Source of the DNA: Candidatus Azambacteria bacterium RBG_16_47_10
GTDB taxonomy: Bacteria; Patescibacteriota; Minisyncoccia; GWC2-36-17; WO2-46-25
Assembly (NCBI GenBank): GCA_001773975.1
Contig: MEYI01000002.1
Coordinates: forward strand, 1 to 6,176
DNA: 6,176 bases
Reading direction: 5' to 3'
Part shown: positions 1-6,175 of the stretch, piece after piece
Position numbering within the stretch: the first letter of the stretch is position 1
Layout of the letters: every line of letters starts with the position of its first letter
Program-made: the position numbers and the translations under genes
Notes under the pieces: model-generated
The model's input: only the letters and a program-made list of their open reading frames with translations
Databases searched by the model: none
What the model was told of the DNA's origin: nothing

Positions 1-163
1 TATTTTTAAGTTTTCGCGGGAATTAAGAGTATATGGAGGATGCCTAGACATAAAGAAGCGATGAAGGACGTGGCGTGACTGCGATAAACTCCGGGGAAGT
101 GTCAAGCAACTTGTGATCCGGAGGTGTCCGAATGAGGAAACTCATCTCGACAAACTCGAGATA

Positions 164-333
164 CCTGTCCAACATTTTGTACCTTGTAATCTATGAGCTG
201 GGCCGAAAGGGCCGACGCGCGTGTTCATTCGGTTTATCCCCCAGGGATTCCGATAGAACAGGATGTATGTGCGGCTTGGAAGAAATTCCAGCCCAGCTCA
301 CCAGTTTTTACAGGATATAAAATGTTGGACGGG
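164..333 (+). other. 23S rRNA expansion segment replacing the loop of the hairpin after helix 9
   Basis: E. coli has a short hairpin here (CATTAAC...GTTAATG). In this gene the outer helix is kept: 164-178 pairs with 319-333 over 15 bp including one wobble. Its loop is then filled by about 140 nt of further nested structure: 194-202 pairs with 292-300 (9 bp), 223-232 pairs with 250-259, and there is a small hairpin near 278-289. The flanking rRNA (CCGAATGAGGAAACTC before, GAAGTGAAACATCT after) is intact, so this is an insertion and not a rearrangement. Whether it stays in the ribosome or is cut out, as some intervening sequences of bacterial 23S rRNA are, cannot be told from sequence. Confidence 0.8.
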
Positions 334-386
334 GGCGTACCCAGTGAAGTGAAACATCTCAGTAACTGGAGGAAAAGAAAAAAATC

Positions 387-443
387 ACAAAGTTATATTT
401 TTTCCAATCTGACGCAAGTCAATTGGAGAGAATATTACTTTGT
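387..443 (+). other. 23S rRNA hairpin insertion with GCAA tetraloop
   Basis: Between the AAAGAAA and AGTAGCGGCGAGCGAA landmarks the E. coli gene has only about 20 nt. Here a 57-nt imperfect hairpin is added. The arms begin ACAAAGT (387-393) and end ACTTTGT (437-443), are mostly paired throughout, and close on GAC-GCAA-GTC with the GNRA loop at 414-417. Confidence 0.75.
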
Positions 444-494
444 ATATTCCCTTAGTAGCGGCGAGCGAAGAGGGAAGAGCCCAAACTTGAGCGT

Positions 495-600
495 TCAGTA
501 GTTTACTACAAGACGTTTGAGGGTTGCAGGGCACATGCGTCTGTTGCCGCAAGGTAGCAGCAAAGCCAATCAAGTTTTTGATAGTTAATCGAATCTCATG
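495..600 (+). other. 23S rRNA domain I expansion containing a GCAA-capped hairpin
   Basis: Compared with E. coli, this region between GCCCAAACTTGA and the GGGTGATAGCCCCGTA landmark is about 90 nt longer. It contains an 8-bp hairpin at 541-560 (CTGTTGCC, loop GCAA at 549-552, GGTAGCAG). The rest is probably paired too, but no single fold stands out by eye. The boundaries are approximate. Confidence 0.6.
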
Positions 601-744
601 GAAAGGAGAGCCATAGCGGGTGATAGCCCCGTAGGTGAAAATTATCAAAACGCTTTGAGTATGTGTTCCTAAGTAATACGGGGAACGACAACCCCGTGTG
701 AATCCGGGAGAACTACTCTCCCAAGGCTAAATATTCTTTATGAT

Positions 745-787
<43 letters not shown>

Positions 788-961
788 GATGAGGGGAGTG
801 AAATAGAACTGAAACCATATACTTACAAAGAGTGGGAGCCTTGGCGCAAGCCCGGGTGACCGCGTGCCTCTTGGAGAATGAGCCAACGACTTTATGTATA
901 TTGCTTGTCTAACCGCTTTGGCGGGAAGGCGAAGGGAAACCGAGTCTGAACAGGGCGTTTT

Positions 962-1025
962 GCGCTTCTCTATCGTTCATCGCGCAAGTCCGCAAGGATT
1001 TCGCGTGAGCGATAGCGAAGTGCGC
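962..1025 (+). other. 23S rRNA domain II hairpin insertion with GCAA tetraloop
   Basis: At the place of E. coli GGGCGTTAAGTTGCAGGG (near E. coli position 655) a 64-nt hairpin is inserted. GCGC at 962-965 pairs with GCGC at 1022-1025. CTATCG pairs with CGATAG further in, CGCG with CGCG, and the tip is TCC-GCAA-GGA with the GNRA loop at 992-995. The conserved GACCCGAAACC sequence resumes right after it (near 1040). Confidence 0.8.
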
Positions 1026-1422
1026 TGCAGTATGCATAAGACCCGAAACCAGAGCGAGCTTACCATGACCAGGGTGAACTTCACTTAACCGTGAAGGGAG
1101 GCCCGAACCGGTATGCCGTACAAAACATTCGGATGAGTTGTGGTAAGAAGTGAAAAGCTTATCGAGCCTGGAAATAGCTGGTTCTCCCCGAAATAGCTTT
1201 AGGACTAGCCTCACGTGTTTATGAGTGGAGGTAGAGCACTGGATGAGTCTGAATGACGCAAGTTGTCAGACCCAATCAAACTCCGAATTCCGCTCAACAT
1301 AACGTGGGAGTAAGACTGTGGGGGCTAAGCTCCATAGTCAAAAGGAGAAGAATCCTGATCACCATTTAAGGTCCCTAAATTTACGCTAAGTGAAAAAAGG
1401 AGGTGAGATTTCGTAGACAGCT

Positions 1423-1465
<43 letters not shown>

Positions 1466-2425
1466 CAGCTCACTAGTTTAGAGATCTTGCGCCGATAATA
1501 TAACGGGGCTAAGCGTAGTACCGAAAATGTGGACTTATAGACTTCGGTCTATAATTGGTAGGGGAGCGTTCCCATCTGCTGTGAAGGTGAAGTGTGAACT
1601 TTGCTGGAGCGTTGGGAAGTGCGAATGTTGGCATAAGTAACCGCAATACCGGTGAAAGTCCGGTACACCGAAAACCCAAGGATTCCTTGGCAATGACAAT
1701 CAACCAAGGGTTAGTCGCGCCTAAGGTGATGCAGAGATGCGTAACCGATGGACAGCAGGTTAATATTCCTGCACCACATACACAATCGATGGAGAGACAC
1801 TAAAGAGTACGTTGATCGTATTATTGGATTTACGTTCTTTGTCCGACGAAGTCTGCTAGGTAAATCCGGCAGATCCTTTTAATGGGACTTCAGATGGATC
1901 GAGAAAATGTTCATAGCAATATGGATAAATTCAACGGAGCATTTGGTCGAGAAAATCTTCTAAGAATATTGTGTGTGTGCGCGTACCGCAAAACCGACGC
2001 AGGTGGGTAGGTCGAGAAGACCTAGGTGAACGAGTGAGGGTTCGTTAAGGAACTCGGCAAAAAAGCGGCCGTAAGTTCGCGATAAGGCCTGCCCTACGTA
2101 AGTAGGGCCGCAGCTAAAGTATCTCTGGCGACTGTTTATCAAAAACACAGCTCCCTGCTAACTCGCAAGAGGATGTATAGGGGGTGACGCCTGTCCGGTG
2201 CTGGAACGTTAACGGTGGATGTATATGTTTACGCAAGTAGGTGTATGCTATCGCCCGAAGCGCCAGTGAACGACAGCGATAACTATAATCGTTCTAAGGT
2301 AGCGAAATTCCTTGTCTGGTAAGTTCAGACGCGCACGAATGGCGTAACGACTGGAGAACTGTCTCAACGAATCGCTCGGTGAAATTACAGTGAGGGTGAA
2401 GATGCCCTCTTCCTGCAGTTAGACG

Positions 2426-2430
2426 AAAAG
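2426..2430 (+). other. macrolide-site bases of 23S rRNA with A at position 2057
   Basis: The stretch equivalent to E. coli 2055-2061 reads CGAAAAG instead of CGGAAAG, so the base equivalent to G2057 is A (2426). A2058 and A2059 are at 2427 and 2428. The partner base, E. coli C2611, appears as T at 3337, so the pair is probably A-U instead of G-C. An A at 2057 is associated with reduced erythromycin sensitivity in other bacteria; the effect here is not shown. Confidence 0.6.
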
Positions 2431-2795
2431 ACCCCGGGAGCTTTACTGTCTCTTGTTATTGTGATGCGATTTCTCCTGCGTAGCGTAGGCGGTAGACTTT
2501 GAAGTCTTGCTTTCGGGTGAGATGGAGTCGCCAATGAAACACCGCTCTTGAGTGGTTGCATTACTAACCTGTCGTAAAAAAAGACGATGGGAACAGTGGC
2601 TGGTGGACAGTTTTAGTGGGGCGCTAGCCTCCCAAATGGTAACGGAGGCGTTTATAAGGTCGGTTAGGTCCGGATGGAAATCGGACCGATAGTGTAAAGG
2701 CAAAAACCGGCTTTACTGCAAGACGGACATGTCGCGCAGTTGCGAAAGCAGAACTTAGTGAACCGACGCTACATCGTAGGATGGGCGAAGATTAT

Positions 2796-2832
<37 letters not shown>

Positions 2833-2862
2833 GCCCAAGAGTTCATATCGACGGCAAGGTTC

Positions 2863-2895
<33 letters not shown>

Positions 2896-2949
2896 GTGGA
2901 GAAGCTCCCAAGGGTTTGGCTGTTCGCCAATTAAAGCGGCACGTGAGCT

Positions 2950-3103
2950 GGGTTCAAACCGTAGAGTAGTGAAAAGTAATAAGTAAAAAGTTTAAAGTCG
3001 AAAGTGGAAAGTCAGTCCGAATGCATTTGCATTTGAATTAACTTTTAACTTTCTACCTTCAACTTGCAACTTTCCATTTTTGACTATTGTACCGTTTGAG
3101 CCC
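2950..3103 (+). repeat. long imperfect hairpin in the intron P1 loop, extending into the 5' exon
   Basis: Arms 2950-3024 and 3029-3103 pair in one register with no bulge: about 60 of 75 positions are Watson-Crick or G-U, with loop ATTT at 3025-3028. The inner part is made of AAAGT-type units on the left and ACTTT-type units on the right. The outer part pairs the 5' exon end (2950-2962) with 3091-3103, with one mismatch and one wobble. The exon bases used in P1 (2959-2962) are therefore also covered by this hairpin, so the two pairings exclude each other. The unit sequence matches the hairpin at 4741-4810. Confidence 0.85.
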
Positions 3104-3319
3104 GAGGAATTAGACATCGTTCATGGCGGCGCTCAGCAGTAATGTTGGGTGAGAAGTTGACTCATATCGGTGAAACCCATTTTGGGCAATACCGAGGGAA
3201 GTTTTATAATTATGATTTCATGATTATCTAAAACACCCGTAGAGACTACACGTCAACTATCCTGTGTAAAACAGGATAATGGTATAGTCCAATCCACGTA
3301 GCAATACGTGACGTAGATG
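2963..3319 (+). ncRNA. ORF-less group I intron in 23S rRNA (site L2593)
   Basis: This is a self-splicing intron between the bases equivalent to E. coli U2593 and C2594. Joining 2962 to 3320 restores the conserved loop of the next hairpin, closed by AACC (2957-2960) and GGTT (3329-3332). The core reads as follows. P1: exon CCGT (2959-2962) with GCGG (3126-3129), with the required U-G pair at the 5' splice site. P10: TTCATG (3120-3125) with 3' exon CGTGAG (3320-3325). P2: CTCA/TGAG (3132-3135, 3150-3153). P3: GTTGAC (3156-3161) with GTCAAC (3252-3257). P4: 3167-3171 with 3191-3195. P5: 3176-3179 with 3183-3186. P6: 3201-3206 with 3229-3234. P7: GACTA (3244-3248) with TAGTC (3285-3289). P8: 3258-3265 with 3271-3278. 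P9: CACGTA-GCAA-TACGTG (3295-3310). The intron ends in G (3319). No homing endonuclease gene is present. The same site is used by the Chlamydomonas chloroplast intron that carries I-CreI. Confidence 0.93.
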
Positions 3320-3650
3320 CGTGAGACAGGTTGGTCTCCTATCTACTGCAGGCGCAGAGACTTGAGGGGCGTTCTCTCTAGTACGAGAGGACCGAGAGGA
3401 ACAGACCGCTGGTGTACCAGCTGTCCCGCCAGGGGCAACGCTGGGTAGCTACGTCTGGAAGTGATAAGAGCTGAAAGCATCTAAGCTCGAAACATCCCCC
3501 GAGATTAGGTCTCATTGGAAGTGATTCCTGAAGGATCGTGGAAGATTACCACGTTGATAGGTTGCAGCTGGAAGCACAGTAATGTGTTGAGGCGAGCAAT
3601 ACTAATTATCCAATCCCGCGAAAACCTAAAAGTAAATGAACACCCAAACA

Positions 3651-3709
3651 TGAAGTATGAAAAACACAGTGCGGAACGTTTTGTTTTGCATTGTACGTTT
3701 CACATTTCA
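3651..3709 (+). repeat. imperfect hairpin in the 23S-5S spacer
   Basis: Arms 3651-3672 and 3688-3709 pair at 18 of 22 positions (16 Watson-Crick, 2 G-U) around a 15-nt loop. The units are TGAAGTATGAAAA on the left and TTTCACATTTCA on the right, similar in style to the AAAGT hairpins but different in sequence. It lies between the mature 23S and 5S ends. It could be a place for RNase III-type processing or a member of another intergenic repeat family. There is no T-tract, so it is not a terminator. Confidence 0.65.
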
Positions 3710-3721
3710 CAAAACACATTT

Positions 3722-3838
3722 TCCCCGTGACTATAGGGCATGGGTACTACCTCTTCCCATTCCGAACAGAGTCGTAAAACTATGCACCGCCGATGATATT
3801 GCTTCGTTATGTTGTGAGAAAGTAGGTCATTGCGGGGA
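3722..3838 (+). rRNA. rrf: 5S ribosomal RNA gene
   Basis: The 117-nt gene is closed by helix I, TCCCCG (3722-3727) with CGGGGA (3833-3838). The conserved inner sequence CCCATTCCGAACAGAG (near 3755-3770) corresponds to the E. coli CCCATGCCGAACTCAGA landmark, and GAGAAAGTAGG (near 3816) to the E. coli GAGAGTAGGG. It follows the 23S gene by about 95 nt and is probably co-transcribed with it. The ends are set from helix I and may be off by 1-2 nt. Confidence 0.93.
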
Positions 3839-3848
3839 TTTATCAGAG

Positions 3849-3881
3849 AACCGTCGATTATATCGGCGGTTTTTTGTTTTT
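3849..3881 (+). terminator. rho-independent terminator of the rRNA operon
   Basis: AACCGTCGAT (3849-3858) pairs with ATCGGCGGTT (3862-3871) around a 3-nt loop TAT, with one G-U pair. The stem is followed by a run of T, one G, and five more T. It sits 10 nt after the 5S end, so it most likely ends the rRNA transcript and separates it from the protein genes. Confidence 0.92.
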
Positions 3882-3915
3882 GTATGCGCTTCATTACAAA
3901 TTGTCCCGTAAAGCA

Positions 3916-3955
3916 AAGCATGACATCCGTGTAAAAAGTATGATATTGTATACAT
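3916..3955 (+). promoter_or_regulatory. possible promoter with a very short leader for the protein operon
   Basis: The 74-nt gap between the rRNA terminator and the next start codon should hold the promoter. A TATGAT hexamer (3939-3944, 5 of 6 to the -10 consensus) lies 11 nt before the ATG. No convincing -35 lies 16-18 nt upstream of it; ATGACA at 3920-3925 resembles one but is only 13 nt away. If TATGAT is the -10, the transcript starts only a few bases before the ATG, so the mRNA would be nearly leaderless. This fits the lack of a Shine-Dalgarno sequence. Confidence 0.35.
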
Positions 3956-4741
3956 ATGCTTGAATACGGGTTAAAACGACAACTTCTTTTTATAGGAGCC
4001 ATTGTGGCTATTATTGCTATCGTCATCGGTGCAGGGTATTTTTTTATGGGCCCGCAGGCAACGTGCATGGATGGGATCTTGAATCAGGATGAAGAAAAGA
4101 TCGATTGCGGGGGATCATGCGCGGCGTGCACCGTGATCAGATATGATGACATCGAAGTGATTGCATATCATTCTTTTTCTTTCGAAGGCATGTATGATGC
4201 GATGGCGCAGGTGCGGAATCCAAACCCGCGCCACGGCACGCGTTCGTTCTCATACACATTTCATTTTTTTAATGCGGGACAGCAGGAGATCGGCACGCGC
4301 GCAGGACGCACATATATTCTTGCGGGACAGACGCGGTATATCGTTGAAAACAATATTTCATTGAACGAAGCGCCGGCATTTGTGACACTTTCTGTGGATG
4401 CGCCGGGTATCTGGGAAGAACAAAAGTATCTTACGGGACAAGTGGTCATTCCCGTTTTTTCAAAAAAATATGAAAAGATGCCGGCATTGGATCCGGGATT
4501 TGCGAAAGTAAGCGGCGTTCTCGAGAATCATACCAGTTATACATTCGCTTCGGTTGACGTACAGGTTGTCCTTGTGGATGCCACTAAGAGGCCTATTGCA
4601 GTAGGAAAAACACAGATAGATGGCGTGCGGTTTGGCGAGCAGCGCGCATTTGTGGTGCTTTTTCAAAAAGAGATCGCGTTGCCTGCGGATATCTATGCAG
4701 AGGCAGTGACGAACGTGCTGGATGAGGCGAATATCCGGTGA
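3956..4741 (+). CDS. membrane-anchored extracytoplasmic protein with a DG/DCGG cysteine motif
   Basis: The product has 261 residues and no recognised specific function. Residues 1-8 are short and basic, about 9-32 form one transmembrane helix, and the rest should lie outside the membrane. Just after the helix comes a four-cysteine motif: C37-x-D-G, N43, E46, D50-C51-G-G-x-C55-x-x-C58. This type of motif is frequent in predicted surface proteins of CPR bacteria and archaea, and its role is unknown; disulfides or metal binding are possible. Two beta-rich regions follow (about 62-172 and 180-260). Both have a V-x-N-type strand turn (VRNPNP, 86-91; VLENHT, 188-193) and a G-E/G-Q turn, and the second resembles the FxLYD/LEA-like sandwich fold. 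The start at 3956 is supported by the helix position; no Shine-Dalgarno precedes it. It ends in TGA. It lies 80 nt upstream of the SEDS gene on the same strand, so a cell-envelope role is possible but not shown. Confidence 0.85.
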   Translation: MLEYGLKRQLLFIGAIVAIIAIVIGAGYFFMGPQATCMDGILNQDEEKIDCGGSCAACTVIRYDDIEVIAYHSFSFEGMYDAMAQVRNPNPRHGTRSFSYTFHFFNAGQQEIGTRAGRTYILAGQTRYIVENNISLNEAPAFVTLSVDAPGIWEEQKYLTGQVVIPVFSKKYEKMPALDPGFAKVSGVLENHTSYTFASVDVQVVLVDATKRPIAVGKTQIDGVRFGEQRAFVVLFQKEIALPADIYAEAVTNVLDEANIR

Positions 4742-4810
4742 GAAAGTCATAAAGTTAAAAGTCATAAAGTAAAATTCTTCCACTTTCAACTTTCTCCTTT
4801 CAACTTTCTA
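4741..4810 (+). repeat. AAAGT/ACTTT imperfect hairpin between two protein genes
   Basis: The left arm (4741-4770) is made of AAAGTCATAAAGT written twice (4743-4755 and near 4758-4770). The right arm (4782-4809) is made of TTTCAACTTTCT written twice (4784-4795 and 4798-4809). The arms pair with several mismatches and one bulge. The left arm starts on the last base of the upstream stop codon. There is no T-run after the right arm, so a terminator role is unlikely. The units match those in the P1 loop of the 23S intron (2981-3075), which suggests one dispersed palindromic repeat family. Confidence 0.75.
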
Positions 4811-4821
4811 ACCCTTAATCC

Positions 4822-5913
4822 ATGTTCTCCCATATCCAAAAAATGGATAAGGTGCTTGCGGGTGCGGCGATATTGCTTGCGGCGTTTGGTATCGTGGAGT
4901 TGGTGGCTATGGCATATGGCGGGCGCATCAGCGCCACGCAGGAATACAAGCAGATCATCGCGCTTGGGATCGGTGTTATTGCGATGACGTTTATGTCGTT
5001 TCTTGATTATCGGGTCTTTAAAAATAATTCATATGCGGTGGTGTTGTTGTATGTCGCCGCTGTTTTTTTTCTTGGGATCTTGCTTCTGGTGGGTCATCAA
5101 GCGCGCGGGTTGACCGGCGCATTTAAGATAGGGGAGTTCGCATTCGCGCCGGTGGAGATGATCAAGATCGTGGTCGCACTGCTTCTCGCAAAGTATTTTT
5201 CTGTGCGGCACGTGGAGATCTACCGGTGGTTTCACGTGATCATTTCTTTTATATATGTTGCGATCCCGGCAGGGCTCGTGCTACTGCAGCCCGATCTTGG
5301 CTCTGCGCTTGTGCTGCTCGGATTATGGATCGGCATTTTATTTTTTGCGCGCATATCAAAAAAACAGGTCGCGTTGCTTCTTGTTACCGGCCTTCTTTTT
5401 ACGGGGGTGAGCTGGGTGTATCTTATGAAGGATTATCAAAAAGAGCGCATCGCGACATTCGTGAATCCGTATAACGATCCGCAGGGAGTGGGGTATAACG
5501 CGATCCAGTCTATGATCGCCGTCGGATCGGGAGGCATGTTCGGCAAAGGACTCGGATACGGGTCGCAAGTACAACTGGGATTTTTGCCTGAAGCACACAC
5601 CGATTTTATGTTCGCAAGCATCGCTGAAGAGTTTGGCTTCGTCGGAATACTCATTATTTTTGTGCTCTTGGTCACTATTTTTTGGCGCATCACCCGCATT
5701 GCACTTGATGCAGAAAATAATTTTGCCCGGTTATTTTGCGCGGCAATGATCATTTTAATCGCGGTCGAGTTCATTATTAATATGGGGATGAATGTAGGGA
5801 TCATGCCGGTCATCGGTATTCCATTCCCATTCTTGAGCTACGGGGGATCGAGTGTATTGATGCTTTTTATCGGTCTTGGTATTGTGCAAAGTATTAAAGT
5901 CAGAAGTGCCTAA
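4822..5913 (+). CDS. rodA: RodA/FtsW-family SEDS peptidoglycan glycosyltransferase
   Basis: SEDS proteins polymerise lipid II into glycan strands at the membrane, usually with a class B penicillin-binding protein. The product has 363 residues, close to the usual RodA length, with about ten hydrophobic segments. Visible family motifs are LLQPDLGSALVL (154-165), GSGGMFGKGLGYGSQ near 235-249, FLPEAHTDFMF (254-264) with the catalytic-type aspartate D261 in the large extracellular loop, AEEFGFVG (268-275), and the C-terminal GIPFPFLSYGGSS (332-344). QLGFLPEAHTDF is closer to RodA than to FtsW, so rodA is the likelier name. Two departures from the family are seen: the usual R-W before the IG-F segment is absent (LTGAFKIG, 97-104), and the usual QPSE reads APVE (109-112), keeping E112. 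The start at 4822 gives the typical MF...K-x-D opening; no Shine-Dalgarno is present, and M8 is a possible alternative. No transpeptidase partner is in the window. Confidence 0.93.
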   Translation: MFSHIQKMDKVLAGAAILLAAFGIVELVAMAYGGRISATQEYKQIIALGIGVIAMTFMSFLDYRVFKNNSYAVVLLYVAAVFFLGILLLVGHQARGLTGAFKIGEFAFAPVEMIKIVVALLLAKYFSVRHVEIYRWFHVIISFIYVAIPAGLVLLQPDLGSALVLLGLWIGILFFARISKKQVALLLVTGLLFTGVSWVYLMKDYQKERIATFVNPYNDPQGVGYNAIQSMIAVGSGGMFGKGLGYGSQVQLGFLPEAHTDFMFASIAEEFGFVGILIIFVLLVTIFWRITRIALDAENNFARLFCAAMIILIAVEFIINMGMNVGIMPVIGIPFPFLSYGGSSVLMLFIGLGIVQSIKVRSA

Positions 5914-5914
5914 T

Positions 5915-6136
5915 ATGTCCACTATTACAGTGTTTTTAACAACAAAAGACAAGGTTATCCACAGTTTTTCACTTGAAAAAGATGAAGATTTCGTATACAT
6001 CCTTGACAAATTCTTGAAAAAGAATAAACTTTCTGTATCAGATTGTAAAAAGCTGTCGGTCTCCTGTGCGCAGGAAGAGTCGATGCTATGCCGTATTGTT
6101 ACCGTATCCGCAGCGGCAATTTCATCCCGTTTTTAA
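5915..6136 (+). CDS. small hypothetical protein, possibly a degenerate TsaB-like domain
   Basis: The product has 73 residues starting MSTITVFLTT. The ATG lies one base after the SEDS stop codon, so the genes are probably translationally coupled. An in-frame ATG at 5876 would overlap the SEDS gene by 38 nt and is less likely. The order is a short beta pair (2-20), a helix ILDKFLKKNKLSVSD (about 28-42), a strand KKLSVS, and a final helix RIVTVSAAAIS. This matches the layout of the TsaB (YeaZ) N-terminal lobe, where 'helix - x-x-L-x-D - I-x-V - GPGSFTG-RIG-A-A-A' is typical. Here the GPGSFTG loop is replaced by CAQEESMLC and the C-terminal domain is missing. TsaB is a non-catalytic partner of TsaD in t6A tRNA modification. 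The match is by eye and weak, so it could be an unrelated small protein. Confidence 0.6.
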   Translation: MSTITVFLTTKDKVIHSFSLEKDEDFVYILDKFLKKNKLSVSDCKKLSVSCAQEESMLCRIVTVSAAAISSRF

Positions 6137-6138
6137 CT

Positions 6139-6175
6139 AAAAGGCACATAAAAGGCGCCGGGCCGTGCTTTTTTG
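6139..6175 (+). terminator. probable rho-independent terminator after the protein operon
   Basis: AAAGGCAC (6140-6147) can pair with GTGCTTTT (6165-6172), including one G-U. An inner GGC/GCC pair follows after a 6-nt one-sided bulge, and T runs to 6174. It starts 3 nt after the last stop codon, which is a natural place for the operon to end. The bulge makes it less regular than the rRNA terminator. Confidence 0.6.

Noticed and set aside
2950..2954. An alternative 5' splice site after 2953 (U2584 site), using GTTTGAGCCC at 3094-3103 as guide sequence
   Set aside because: The complement fits a P1 plus P10 for that site, but the exon bases equivalent to 2585-2593 are present before the intron and absent after it. 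Only splicing at 2962/3320 restores a normal 23S.
2971..3083. A CRISPR array from the repeated AAAGT units
   Set aside because: The units are about 7 nt, imperfect, and in inverted arms; there are no regular spacers.
2963..3319. A homing endonuclease gene inside the intron
   Set aside because: The intron is only 357 nt, the core leaves no room, and no LAGLIDADG- or HNH-type frame is present.
3628..3955. A tRNA gene in the 23S-5S spacer or after 5S
   Set aside because: No cloverleaf with a T-loop GGTTCGA-type sequence or a paired acceptor stem is visible.
4739..4815. Read-through of the TGA stop of the Cys-motif gene (TGA as glycine, as in Gracilibacteria)
   Set aside because: The frame after the stop runs through the repeat hairpin and out of frame over the SEDS gene; the lack of an early stop there is incidental, and the protein is complete at TGA.
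5876..5914. An upstream start for the last gene, adding 13 residues
   Set aside because: It would overlap the conserved C-terminal end of the SEDS gene; the ATG at 5915, one base after the stop, gives a natural strand-forming N-terminus.
4700..6136. Reverse-strand frames under the SEDS and Cys-motif genes
   Set aside because: They are shadows of clearly coding forward frames and carry no recognisable motifs.
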